Both the position numbers and the translations under genes were made by a program. A stretch of 64,000 bases of DNA, from assembly GCF_003704105.1 (NCBI RefSeq), contig NZ_QUOQ01000005.1, positions 62,001-126,000 of the forward strand, in the 5' to 3' direction. Under the pieces are notes generated by a model. That model saw nothing but the letters and a program-made list of their open reading frames with translations. It was not told the DNA's origin and searched no databases. This stretch comes from Brevundimonas lutea (GTDB lineage: Bacteria > Pseudomonadota > Alphaproteobacteria > Caulobacterales > Caulobacteraceae). Positions 1-10,478 of this stretch are shown here, in pieces (positions within the stretch are counted from its first letter, which is position 1; each line of letters starts with the position of its first letter).

Positions 1-1189
1 CCACGGCCAGGGCAGACCGTACGGCGGCTAGATCGCGGGGGCCACCGCGCGACAGGCACAGGCGGGTCACCGCCCGAGCCATGTCAGACGAACCTGACAA
101 TGCGTCTCGTACATCGCGACGGAGCGGCCGTCGTTCCAGCCACCAGTCGATCACATCCAGCCGGCCGGCGATGGCTGTGGGATCGGTCAGAGGACGCGCC
201 AGCCGTTCGGTCAGGGCGCGGGCGCCGCCGGCGGTGACGGTGCGGTCGATCTGATTGAGCAGGCTGCCCTCGCGGCCGCCGTCCTGGGCGCGGTCGATCT
301 CCAGCCCCGCGCGGGTGGCCGGATCGATCGCCAGCCGCCCGGCGTCCTCCGCCCGGCGCGGCGGCGACAGGGCCAGGCGTCGTCCCGCCTGGGTGGTTTC
401 CAGATAAGCGGCGGCGAGGCCGAGCGCCGAAATCTCGGCCGGCTCGAAGGCTCCGAAGGCGTCCAGCGCCTTGACGCCGTAGAGGGCGGCGATGCGTCGT
501 TCGCCCGCCGCCGGGTCGGCCTGGGCCTGGGGCATGGACTGAACGACACCGCCCGACGCATTCAGCGCCGCCGCCAGATCGGGATCGGAGAACAGCCGGT
601 CGGGGACCAGCACCTCGGACGGGCGGAAGGCGGCCAGGGTCGCGGCCAGGTCTTGGGGCGCGCAGCCGACCACCTCCACCGCCCCGGACGACAGCTCGAC
701 CACCGCCACGGCGGCTTGTCCCTTACGCACCGACACCGCCGCCAGCCGGTTCGCGCCACGCGCGTCGAGCAGACTGTCCTCGGTCAGGGTGCCGGGCGTC
801 ACCACGCGGACCACGCCCCTGCTGACAATGGCCTTGGAGCCGCGCTTCTTGGCCGCCTCCGGGCTCTCCAGCTGCTCGCAGATGGCGACTTTGAACCCCT
901 GGCGGATCAGCCGGGCCAGATAGCCGTCCATGGCGTGGACCGGCACCCCCGCCATCGGAATGTCCTGATCCCGGTGCTTGCCGCGCTTGGTCAGCGCCAG
1001 GCCCAGCGCCTTGGCCGCGACCTCGGCGTCATCGAAGAACAGCTCGAAGAAGTCGCCCATGCGAAAGAACACCAAGGCGTCGGGCTGTTCCTGCTTGGCC
1101 GCGATGAACTGCGCCATGACCGGCGTCGCCCCCTCGGGCGACAGGTCATAGGCGGACTGGAGCGTGGGCGGGGGGACGTGAGCGTTCAT
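1..1189 (-). CDS. mutS: DNA mismatch repair protein MutS, N-terminal part (gene cut by window edge)
   Basis: This reverse-strand frame stays open from an ATG at 1189 to base 1, giving the first 396 residues of MutS; the C-terminal ATPase half lies outside the window. MutS binds mispaired bases and recruits MutL. The mismatch-reading motif is visible as GDFFELFFDDA at about residues 45-55, with the Phe and Glu of the Phe-x-Glu wedge at 47 and 49. It is followed by typical domain I sequence (HAMDGYLARLIRQGFKVAIC) and the domain II stretch VVTPGTLTEDSLL. The connector and the beginning of the core domain (LLNQIDRTVTAGGARALTERL) follow near residues 305-330. The Walker motifs cannot be checked. 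The gene is divergent from the cobalamin riboswitch and the receptor gene to its right. No frameshift was seen in the visible part. Confidence 0.96.
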   Translation of the reverse strand, partial: MNAHVPPPTLQSAYDLSPEGATPVMAQFIAAKQEQPDALVFFRMGDFFELFFDDAEVAAKALGLALTKRGKHRDQDIPMAGVPVHAMDGYLARLIRQGFKVAICEQLESPEAAKKRGSKAIVSRGVVRVVTPGTLTEDSLLDARGANRLAAVSVRKGQAAVAVVELSSGAVEVVGCAPQDLAATLAAFRPSEVLVPDRLFSDPDLAAALNASGGVVQSMPQAQADPAAGERRIAALYGVKALDAFGAFEPAEISALGLAAAYLETTQAGRRLALSPPRRAEDAGRLAIDPATRAGLEIDRAQDGGREGSLLNQIDRTVTAGGARALTERLARPLTDPTAIAGRLDVIDWWLERRPLRRDVRDALSGSSDMARAVTRLCLSRGGPRDLAAVRSALAV

Positions 1190-1249
1190 GGGCCGCCAGA
1201 GGATGAAGGCTCAGGCGCATGGCCTCAAGCGGCTTGATGCCGCCGTCGA

Positions 1250-1436
1250 AACGGTCCACAGGCGGCTCCGGCGGTTAAGGGAACGCGGTCAGACACCGCG
1301 GCTGTGCCCGCAACTGTAGGCGGCGAGGCCGTCGTCCGATCCGGTGCATCGCATCGGGGCCACTGGATCTCTTCGGAAATCCGGGAAGGCCTGGACGACG
1401 GTTGACGACCCGCAAGCCAGGAGACCTGGCCGCCGA
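1250..1436 (+). ncRNA. Cobalamin (B12) riboswitch
   Basis: The leader between mutS and the receptor gene carries the conserved adenosylcobalamin aptamer blocks in order: a core start GGTTAAGGGAACGCGGT near 1274-1290, the GCTGTGCCCGCAACTGTA block at about 1301-1318, and the B12 box GCAAGCCAGGAGACCTGGC at 1412-1430. The junction sequences between them form the expected paired arms. Binding of cobalamin is expected to turn down the downstream TonB-dependent receptor, which fits the BtuB assignment. The outer limits are approximate, taken from the closing stem rather than from a covariance model. The remaining part of this 408-base gap holds a probable terminator and the ribosome binding site. 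Confidence 0.93.
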
Positions 1437-1489
1437 CGTCGCTCGTCCGCTGTCCGGGACCAGACAGAGACGCGGGGACTGATCCGTCG

Positions 1490-1546
1490 AAGCGACCCGA
1501 CCACGCGACGTTATGGCCTCCCGGCCGTGGCGGGTCGGTCGCTTTT
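1490..1546 (+). terminator. Probable riboswitch expression platform: intrinsic terminator
   Basis: AAGCGACC at 1490-1497 pairs perfectly with GGTCGCTT at 1537-1544, and a further interrupted GC-rich stem lies inside (GACC at 1499-1502 with GGTC at 1533-1536). The hairpin ends in CTTTTC. Placed 54 bases after the B12 box and 52 bases before the start codon, it looks like a transcription-termination platform for the cobalamin riboswitch. An alternative antiterminator pairing was not worked out, so the mechanism is inferred. Confidence 0.6.
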
Positions 1547-1597
1547 CATCGCCCCGGGCGCGCGCTGTCGCCAGGGGCCTGAATGGAGACGGGACAG

Positions 1598-3412
1598 ATG
1601 TCCGCCACCCTCATCACCGCGCTCGCTGTCCTGGCCGGCGCGCCCACTGACGACACAACGGCCCTGCCCGAGATCGTCGTCACCGCCACCCGCGTCGATG
1701 GTCTGGTCGCCGAGACGCCCGGCGCCCGGGTCATCACCGAAGAACGCATCCAGCAGCGCGGCGCGGTCTTCGCCGCCGACATCCTGGCCGATGTGCCCGG
1801 CCTGTCGGTGGTGCGCACTGGGGCGTTCGGAGGCGTCGCCCAGGTCCGGATGCGCGGCGCTGGGGTCGGCAAGACCCTGGTCCTGATCGACGGCGTCCCC
1901 GTCAACGATCCGGCCGATGTCTCGGGCGCCTATGACTTCGCCGGGCTGGACCTGGGCGGGGTCGAGCGGATCGAGGTGCTTTCGGGCCCGCAGTCGTCGC
2001 TGTGGGGATCGGACGCCATCGGCGGGGTGATCGCCTTCACCACACGCGAGACCGAAGGCATCGAGGCCCTGGCCGAGGCGGGCAGCTTCGACACCGTGCG
2101 CGGGCGGATCGGCGTGGGCGTGGCCAAAGAGGCCTATGCGGTGTCCGGCTGGGTCTCCCGGTTCGACACCGACGGCATCTCGGCCGCCGACGAGGCGGAT
2201 GGGAATACCGAGGACGACGGCTTCACCAACACCTCGGCCGGCCTGCGCGGGCGGGTCGAGCTCAGCCCCCGTGCCGGACTGGACGCCGCCGTGCGCTGGA
2301 GCGAGAGCGACGCCGACATCGACGGCTTTCCGGCCCCCAGTTTCGCCTTGGCCGACACCGAGGACAGTCAGTCGTCGGAGCAATGGTCCGGATACGGACG
2401 ATTGCGCCTGAGCGCCTTGGGTCTGGATCATCAACTGAGCTGGTCGGCGTCAGAAATCGATCGCGAGATCCGTTCGGACTTCCCCAGCGTCTTTTCCGGC
2501 GAGCGCCGGGTGTGGCGCTGGCAGGCGGACGGTCAGGCGGGGCCGGCGGCCTTTGCCTTCGGGGCCGAGCGCGAGGACAGCGAGGCTTCCCTGTCCAGCG
2601 GCCTGTCCGACGAACTGGGGACCACCTCGGTCTTCGCCACGGCGCGGGGCGACCTCACGCCGCGCCTGAACCTGTCGGGCGCGCTCCGATTCGATGACAC
2701 GGATGACTTCGGCTCCGAGACCACCGGGCGCGTCTCGGCGGCCTACGATCTGGGCAGGGGTCTGATCCTGTCGGGCGCCTACGGCACGGGCTTCAAGGCT
2801 CCGTCGATCAGCCAGGCGGTCTGCGACTTCTGCTTCTCCGCCGAGCCTTTCCCGGTACTGCGCCCCGAGCGGGCCGATGGGGTCGAAATCGCCCTGGGTT
2901 GGCAGGCGGCGGATGGCCGGGCGTCCATGCGGGCCACCCTCTATCGCCTCGAGGTCGAGGACCAGATCACCTATGTCACCGATCTGACCACCTTCGACAG
3001 CGTCTACGTCAATATCGACCAGACCCGCACCGATGGCATCGAGCTGGAGGGCCAGACGATCCTGGGCCGCGGCTTCGACCTCACCCTGGCCTACGCCTGG
3101 ACGGATGCTGTTGACGAGAGCGACGGCAGCCGTCTGCTGCGCGTGCCGGAGCATTCAGGTTCGGCCACCCTGGGCTGGACCGCTGACCGGCTGTCGGCCG
3201 CCCTGACGGTGCGGGCCGAAAGCGATCAGGACGATGCGGGCGGCGTGCGTGACGGCTTCGTCACCGCCAATCTGAATGGCGGCTGGCGGGTCACTGACAA
3301 AGTCGAGTTGACGGCGCGGATCGAGAACCTGGCCGACGAGCATTATCAGCAGGTGCTCGGCTACGGTGAGCCGGGGCGCAGCGCCTATGTCGGGGTCAGG
3401 CTGCGCTACTGA
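1598..3412 (+). CDS. btuB: TonB-dependent vitamin B12 receptor, BtuB-like
   Basis: A 604-residue outer-membrane receptor expected to import cobalamin using TonB energy. After a short hydrophobic leader the TonB box EIVVTATR lies at residues 25-32. The plug domain follows with its usual features: GKTLVLIDGVPVNDP, then RIEVLSGPQSSLWGSDAIGG at about residues 127-146. The rest is beta-barrel sequence ending in a terminal aromatic (GVRLRY), as expected for BAM-dependent insertion. I chose the ATG at 1598 because GGAG at 1585 sits just upstream; an in-frame ATG at 1583 would place the initiator on top of that site. The riboswitch upstream is the main reason to prefer cobalamin over other substrates. 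Its 3' end overlaps the convergent neighbour by 17 bases. Confidence 0.93.
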   Translation: MSATLITALAVLAGAPTDDTTALPEIVVTATRVDGLVAETPGARVITEERIQQRGAVFAADILADVPGLSVVRTGAFGGVAQVRMRGAGVGKTLVLIDGVPVNDPADVSGAYDFAGLDLGGVERIEVLSGPQSSLWGSDAIGGVIAFTTRETEGIEALAEAGSFDTVRGRIGVGVAKEAYAVSGWVSRFDTDGISAADEADGNTEDDGFTNTSAGLRGRVELSPRAGLDAAVRWSESDADIDGFPAPSFALADTEDSQSSEQWSGYGRLRLSALGLDHQLSWSASEIDREIRSDFPSVFSGERRVWRWQADGQAGPAAFAFGAEREDSEASLSSGLSDELGTTSVFATARGDLTPRLNLSGALRFDDTDDFGSETTGRVSAAYDLGRGLILSGAYGTGFKAPSISQAVCDFCFSAEPFPVLRPERADGVEIALGWQAADGRASMRATLYRLEVEDQITYVTDLTTFDSVYVNIDQTRTDGIELEGQTILGRGFDLTLAYAWTDAVDESDGSRLLRVPEHSGSATLGWTADRLSAALTVRAESDQDDAGGVRDGFVTANLNGGWRVTDKVELTARIENLADEHYQQVLGYGEPGRSAYVGVRLRY

Positions 3413-4307
3413 CCCGACGCGCCGTCGGCGCCTCGGTCAGCGAGAAGGCGCCCCAGTCGATCTGGGGCGCCGGCTGGCCGGCCGCCGCCATCACGGCGCG
3501 CAATTCGGCGGCCGAACGCGCGCCGATCAGCACGACGGAGACATGTTCAAGGCCCAAAGCATAGGCCAGGGCTGCCTGCATCGGGTCCAGCCTCGCCTCG
3601 GCCAGGCGCAGGCGCACCCGACTGACGGCGGCGCGGGTCTGGCTGTCCGGCGCCTCGAAGCCCATGGCCTCGCGCGGCCCGAACAGCAGGCCCCTGGCGA
3701 AGACGCCCGAGACCCGGACCTCGCAGCCCAGCTCGGCCAGTTCGGCCAGCACGCCGGCCCGCTCGGCCCGCTGATCCAGCAGGCCGCAGGGAATTTCGAC
3801 CACATCGGGCAGAAAGCGCCGCGCCATCAGGGCGGGGCCGTCGTCCATGGTCAGCTTCAGCCCGACGCGTTTGAACAGACCGCGCGCCTTCAGCGCCTGG
3901 CAGCGGTCCCACAGGGCGCGGCCCTCGGAGCCGGCCAGGTCATCGGCCGCCTGGACCATCAGCACATCGCCGCGCGGCAGCCCCATGCGTTCGAGTGAGC
4001 GGCGGGCGCGGGCTTCGACCCGGTCCAGCCCCTCGCTGATCGGCAGGGTGCGGACGGACACCGAGAAGGGCGAGGGAAAGGGCCAGGCCTGACCCAGCTG
4101 ACGTTCCGCCTCGCCGCCCGGTCGCACGGCGACGCGGCTGACGCCTCCGTCGGCGGCGGTCTGGAGCAGGGTGCGGACCAGATCCTCGGCCGGCTGCGGC
4201 TGGCCGCCGATCACTGGACGCGCCTCGGCGGTCGCGACGCTGATCGCGAGCTTGGCGCAGGGGTGAGGATCGGACGGGCGGATCACGATGCCGATAGTGA
4301 CCGGCAA
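3396..4307 (-). CDS. Aldo/keto reductase-fold protein, probably catalytically altered
   Basis: A 303-residue protein with the overall layout of the aldo/keto reductase family: SLERMGLPRGDVLMV (helix and strand 4 region, residues 104-118), the long mid-section ending in GVFARGLLFG, and a C-terminal helix region ALAYALGLEHVSVVLIGARS that is typical of the NADPH-binding end. The usual catalytic tetrad is not found: the segment that should carry Asp and Tyr reads VRPGGEAERQLG (residues 61-72), the Lys position is Arg (SVRTL, about 86) and the His position is Gln (LMVQAAD, about 119). The start is a TTG at 4307; a better start was not found. It follows the histidine kinase gene by 26 bases on the same strand, so the two may be co-transcribed. 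Function unknown. Confidence 0.85.
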   Translation of the reverse strand: MPVTIGIVIRPSDPHPCAKLAISVATAEARPVIGGQPQPAEDLVRTLLQTAADGGVSRVAVRPGGEAERQLGQAWPFPSPFSVSVRTLPISEGLDRVEARARRSLERMGLPRGDVLMVQAADDLAGSEGRALWDRCQALKARGLFKRVGLKLTMDDGPALMARRFLPDVVEIPCGLLDQRAERAGVLAELAELGCEVRVSGVFARGLLFGPREAMGFEAPDSQTRAAVSRVRLRLAEARLDPMQAALAYALGLEHVSVVLIGARSAAELRAVMAAAGQPAPQIDWGAFSLTEAPTARRVSSAA

Positions 4308-4333
4308 AGTTTAAGGACCGCTGATCGAAACCC

Positions 4334-5785
4334 TTACCGGTCGTTACCGGGAAAGCCGTGTTCGGCCAGAGGGAGGAAAACGGAGAAGACCGTCCCCGCA
4401 TCCTTTCGGCTCTCGACCGACAGCCCGCCGCGGTGGCGATTTATGATGTGTTTGACGATGGCGAGACCCAAGCCCGTGCCGGACTTCTCGCCGCTCTTCT
4501 GGCCCTCGACCCGGTAGAAGCGCTCGGTCAGGCGCGGAAGGTGCTCGCGCGCCATGCCGGCGCCTCGGTCCCGCACGGTAATCAGGGCGTAGGTCGCCTG
4601 ACGCTGGCGGTCGGGGGTGACCAGCGGCAGCCGCGACAGATCGGAGTCTCGTGGCTCCAGCGCTTTGTCGTGCGTCAGCGGACTGGCCAGGGTCAGGATG
4701 ACCTCATCCCCGCGCGGCGAATATTTCACCGCGTTGTCGACCAGGTTCTGGACCACCTGCACCAGCTGGTCGCGGTCGCCGACCACCCGGATCGGTCCGT
4801 CCGTTTCGTCCTTGAAGGTCAGGTCGGAGCCGCGCTGGGCGGCGATCTGGGTGGTGGCGTCGATGACGTCACGGATCACGGCTCCGAGTTCCACCTCACC
4901 CGTGGGTGGGACATGCTCATTCATCTCGATGCGGCTGAGCGACAGAAGGTCGGCGACCAGCCGGCTCATGCGGTCGGCCTGCACGCTCATGATGCCGAGG
5001 AAACGCTCACGGGCGATCTCGTCGTCGCGGGCCGGACCCCGCAGGGTTTCGATAAATCCGGCCAGAGCCGACAAGGGGGTGCGAAGTTCGTGGCTGGCGT
5101 TGGCCAGGAAATCGACCCGCATCGCCTCCATGCGCCGGGCGTCGGTCTCGTCGCGGAGTCGGACCACGGCGCGTGAAACGCCGTCAGCGGGCAAGGGCGC
5201 GGTGTAGGCCCGCCAGAACCGCGTCTGCGCCCCCCCGGTTTCGTAGTCGGTGACGCGCGCTGCGCCGCCGAACAGGGCCTCGTCGATGGCTTCCAGGACC
5301 GCGGGGTCACGCACCGCGGCAGCCAGAGCCGCACCTTGGCGCGATACCTTCAGCACGCTGATGGCCTTTGCGTTGGCGAAACGGATGCGGCGCGCCGACA
5401 GGTCGGCGGGATTGGTCGCCTCGACCACCAGATGCGGATCTGGCAGTCCGTCCAAAGCCGCTTCCAGCAGGTGAGGGCCCTGTGGGACCTCGATCGAGGA
5501 AGCGGCGCGGGCCAGGGTGTCGGCCCGAGCCCGGGTCAGACGCTGCAGGGCGGCCCCTCCGATCAGGCCCAGCCCCAAGGCGATGGCGATTTCGACGCGG
5601 CCCGCCAGTCCGACAACCACGACGGCGACAGCGGCCGCGCCCCATAGCCACGTCGTGCGGCTCAGACGCGGAGGACGGCGAGGCGGCGACAGTTCTGTGG
5701 GCATGTCGAATCGCGACGGGGGCGGATGATCCGGAGACAATGACGCGAGCGACATGAGGGGTCGAGGCTGGAGACGGTCCATCAT
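4334..5785 (-). CDS. Membrane sensor histidine kinase, PhoR-like
   Basis: Up to 483 residues. Two closely spaced membrane segments (about 45-85) are followed by a PAS-like region, a HisKA domain with the phospho-acceptor box NASHELRTPLSAL (about 228-240), and an HATPase_c domain with N box QNLVDNAVKYS, G1 box RDRGAGM and G2 box SGTGLGLAIVKHI. This arrangement, short periplasmic part plus PAS plus HisKA, is that of PhoR, the phosphate-regulon kinase, but no pst genes or phoB lie beside it, so I do not assign the symbol. Start codons at 5785, 5755 (MSLASL) and 5704 (MPTELS) are all possible and none has a good ribosome binding site. No response regulator is adjacent; partner unknown. Confidence 0.9.
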   Translation of the reverse strand: MMDRLQPRPLMSLASLSPDHPPPSRFDMPTELSPPRRPPRLSRTTWLWGAAAVAVVVVGLAGRVEIAIALGLGLIGGAALQRLTRARADTLARAASSIEVPQGPHLLEAALDGLPDPHLVVEATNPADLSARRIRFANAKAISVLKVSRQGAALAAAVRDPAVLEAIDEALFGGAARVTDYETGGAQTRFWRAYTAPLPADGVSRAVVRLRDETDARRMEAMRVDFLANASHELRTPLSALAGFIETLRGPARDDEIARERFLGIMSVQADRMSRLVADLLSLSRIEMNEHVPPTGEVELGAVIRDVIDATTQIAAQRGSDLTFKDETDGPIRVVGDRDQLVQVVQNLVDNAVKYSPRGDEVILTLASPLTHDKALEPRDSDLSRLPLVTPDRQRQATYALITVRDRGAGMAREHLPRLTERFYRVEGQKSGEKSGTGLGLAIVKHIINRHRGGLSVESRKDAGTVFSVFLPLAEHGFPGNDR

Positions 5786-5882
5786 GATGGCGGCCGCATG
5801 CGACGGACGTATGACCCGCGCCTACGCTTTGTTCATCTGGGCGTGGTTGTGTGTCGGTCTCTGACGCGTGGGGGAGCGCCGT

Positions 5883-8141
<2,259 letters not shown>

Positions 8142-8144
8142 GGC

Positions 8145-8939
8145 TCAACGACCCTGAATGGCCGCGACCAGTCGCGCCGACGAGGGACGCCCCGAGGCGC
8201 CCGCGCCGGGATCGATGAACACCCGAAGCGTCCCGCCCGAGAGGTTGGCGCCGGCGCGCCTCCCCTGAAGGATCTCCACCCGCCGCACCGAGCGCGCGGC
8301 CTCGCGGCTTGCGGGATTGGCGGCCATGGCGATCAGGACATTGGCGGCGCCGGTGGCCGCGTCAGCAACCGTCGCCTCGCTGCCTCGCGGCAATTCGATC
8401 GCGAGAAAGAACACGATCCGCCCCAACGCGATGTTGGCGCGGCGGCTCTGGCGTCCGAGATGAGCGGCCAGCTCGGCCGAGCTCATCTGGTCCAGCTCCA
8501 GGGGCTCACCGGCCCCAAAAGAGAAGACCGGCGAGCCGGAGGGCGATTGATCCGAGTAGAGCGTCAGCCCTCCCTCCCGGCTGATCCGCAGCACGGTTTC
8601 ACCGGCATCGTTGCGATAGACGACGTCGCCGCGCGGCGCCGCCTGGGCGCGCAGGGCGAACACCTCCTCCTCATCCTCGAAGCGCAGCAGGGTTCGAGGG
8701 CCGCTGCGGTCCAGCACAAAGACCTCCCCCGATGCGCTGGCGTAGCGCGCGATGATCGGCAGACCGCGGCTGAAGACCCGCTGGCCGATCGACCGGTTCT
8801 GCTCGGCCTGAACGTTCGAACGCTGCTGAGCGCTTGCCGCAGGCGCGACCCCCATCACGGCGAGGGCCGCCGCGAACGCGAGGGCGAGCGCCCCCACGTC
8901 CGACGACCGTGTCGCGCCGGATCGGGTTACAAACTGCAT
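8145..8939 (-). CDS. DUF4908 family exported protein
   Basis: A 264-residue protein with an N-terminal signal sequence (hydrophobic core about residues 15-35, cleavage expected after ASA before QQRS). The body contains GQRVFSRGLPIIARYASASG, RTLLRFEDEEEVFAL and APRGDVVYRNDAGETVLR, which I recognise as the DUF4908 family found mainly in Caulobacter and Brevundimonas; its role is unknown. The ATG at 8939 is used; a GTG three codons upstream is possible. The gene ends three bases from the convergent hybrid kinase and starts 41 bases after the end of phaB, so it may be read together with phaB. Confidence 0.85.
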   Translation of the reverse strand: MQFVTRSGATRSSDVGALALAFAAALAVMGVAPAASAQQRSNVQAEQNRSIGQRVFSRGLPIIARYASASGEVFVLDRSGPRTLLRFEDEEEVFALRAQAAPRGDVVYRNDAGETVLRISREGGLTLYSDQSPSGSPVFSFGAGEPLELDQMSSAELAAHLGRQSRRANIALGRIVFFLAIELPRGSEATVADAATGAANVLIAMAANPASREAARSVRRVEILQGRRAGANLSGGTLRVFIDPGAGASGRPSSARLVAAIQGR

Positions 8940-8988
8940 GATCAGCACTAAGCCGTTTCACCCCGGCGGATTTTGGGCGGAACGGCGG

Positions 8989-9714
8989 TCACCCGACCAG
9001 ATACTGGCCCCCATTGAGGCTGAGCGTGCAGCCTGTGACATATCCGGCACGCTCGCCCGACAGCCAGGACACCATGTCGGCAATCTCCTCGCCCTTGCCC
9101 AGGCGACCCACGGGGATTTGCGCCACGATGGAGTCCAGCACCTTCTGGTCCATGGCGCCGACCATTTCGGTGTCGATATATCCGGGGGCGATACAGTTCA
9201 CCGTCACGCCCTTGCGGGCGTTCTCAAGCGCCAGGGCCTTGGTGAAACCGATCATTCCGGCCTTGGCGGCGGAATAGTTGGTCTGACCGATCTGACCCTT
9301 CTGGCCGTTGATCGAGGAAATGTTGACGATCCGGCCCCAGCCGCGATCACGCATGCCGCCGATGACCTGGCGGGTCATGTTGAAGACGGAGTCCATGTTG
9401 ACCCGGATCACGTCGGACCACTGTTCCGGCGTCATCTTGTGGAAGAAGCCGTCGCGCGTGATCCCGGCGTTGTTGATCAGCACATCGACAGGGCCCAGCG
9501 CCGCCTCGACCTCGGCCACCGCCCGCTGACAGTCCTCGAACGAGCCGACATTGCCCTTGATCACGGTGACGCCGAGCGCATCGGCCGTGGCGCGGGCTGC
9601 CTCCTCATTACCGGAATAACCGGCCGCGACCTGGAGGCCGTCCTCTTTCAGCCGCTGCACGATCGCCTTGCCGATGCCGCGGGTGCCGCCCGTCACGAAG
9701 GCTGTTCTCGCCAT
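8989..9714 (-). CDS. phaB: Acetoacetyl-CoA reductase PhaB
   Basis: A 241-residue short-chain dehydrogenase that reduces acetoacetyl-CoA to (R)-3-hydroxybutyryl-CoA with NADPH for polyhydroxybutyrate synthesis. The cofactor motif TGGTRGIG is at residues 8-15, NNAG at about 83-86, the catalytic Ser in NISSINGQKGQ and the Tyr/Lys pair in YSAAKAG at about 150-156. The segments GYSGNEEAA, NAGITRD and INGQKGQIGQTNYSAAKAG are characteristic of PhaB rather than of FabG. A GGAAGGA ribosome binding site precedes the ATG. phaA and phaC are not in the window; in Caulobacterales they are often elsewhere. Confidence 0.93.
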   Translation of the reverse strand: MARTAFVTGGTRGIGKAIVQRLKEDGLQVAAGYSGNEEAARATADALGVTVIKGNVGSFEDCQRAVAEVEAALGPVDVLINNAGITRDGFFHKMTPEQWSDVIRVNMDSVFNMTRQVIGGMRDRGWGRIVNISSINGQKGQIGQTNYSAAKAGMIGFTKALALENARKGVTVNCIAPGYIDTEMVGAMDQKVLDSIVAQIPVGRLGKGEEIADMVSWLSGERAGYVTGCTLSLNGGQYLVG

Positions 9715-9869
9715 GGTGTATCCTTCCCTGTCGCCGCGATTGAGTTCGAGGCTTGTGTGTCACTTACGTCTTAAGCCTCACGGAGTTGCGACGAAAGATC
9801 AGGCAACGTCGCGGCGGCTCCGGCATTACCTTCCTAATGACCCAACAGTTCTCGAGAGCAGCGCTGACG

Positions 9870-10091
9870 ATGAAACTCTTCACGATCATTCCGCTGATGG
9901 GTCTGCTGACCGTATCGGCTTGCGCAAGCGGCGCTTCGACGAGTTATCAGTCAGACCTTGAGCGCATGGAAGCTGACTGTCTGGCGCGGGGTGGAACCCT
10001 CTCGCCGCGCACAAACGCCACCTACGCCCGGCCCCAAAGCGACTATGTCTGCCAGGTCACGGGCGTCTCTTCAGGTCGGATCCGAGAATAG
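9870..10091 (+). CDS. Small lipoprotein, first of a tandem pair
   Basis: A 73-residue protein with a lipoprotein signal: basic start MKLF, hydrophobic core, lipobox VSAC with the modified Cys at residue 18. The mature part is about 55 residues and has two further cysteines in the pattern DCLARGGTL ... SDYVCQV, which could form a disulfide. The start at 9870 is chosen because it begins directly with the signal sequence; the frame is open further upstream but without a credible start. The next gene encodes a related protein six bases downstream. Function unknown. Confidence 0.72.
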   Translation: MKLFTIIPLMGLLTVSACASGASTSYQSDLERMEADCLARGGTLSPRTNATYARPQSDYVCQVTGVSSGRIRE

Positions 10092-10097
10092 GCGCCG

Positions 10098-10478
10098 GTG
10101 AGACGTGTCGTCGTCAGTCTTGGCGCGAGCCTGGCAATCAATCTGGCGGGTTGCGTCGCGACGGGTCCATCCGCCCACAGCCGGGAACTGGAGGCGCTTC
10201 GTTCGGATTGCGAGGACCGCGGAGGTCTGTTGGCGCTTGCCGTTGGACCGGGCGATGGGCGCCCGGCAACAGATTACGTCTGCGAAGTTCGCGGAGGTGC
10301 GTCCCGCCTAAAGCGCTATAACAGAGTTATTCAGGATTTCGGATCGGAGGCCGCAAATTCGCTCAAGGCGTCGATCACGGCGCGGTTCTGGTCTTCCGTG
10401 CCGATGGTGACGCGCAGCGCGTCCGTCAGGCCGTACCCTCCCACCGGGCGCACGATAATTCCCTTGGAATTCAAATAA
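10098..10478 (+). CDS. Small lipoprotein, second of a tandem pair, with an unusual extension
   Basis: Starting at GTG 10098, the first 75 residues parallel the preceding gene: signal sequence, lipobox LAGC (Cys about 19), then LEALRSDCEDRGGLL and ATDYVCEV against LERMEADCLARGGTL and QSDYVCQV in the neighbour. The neighbour ends eight or so residues after this point, but here the frame stays open for another 45 residues to 10478, running 148 bases antisense into hisC. Either the extension is real or a small indel near 10300-10310 has destroyed the original stop; a TAA lies one frame over at 10309. Only the part up to about 10320 is likely to matter. Function unknown. Confidence 0.55.
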   Translation: MRRVVVSLGASLAINLAGCVATGPSAHSRELEALRSDCEDRGGLLALAVGPGDGRPATDYVCEVRGGASRLKRYNRVIQDFGSEAANSLKASITARFWSSVPMVTRSASVRPYPPTGRTIIPLEFK

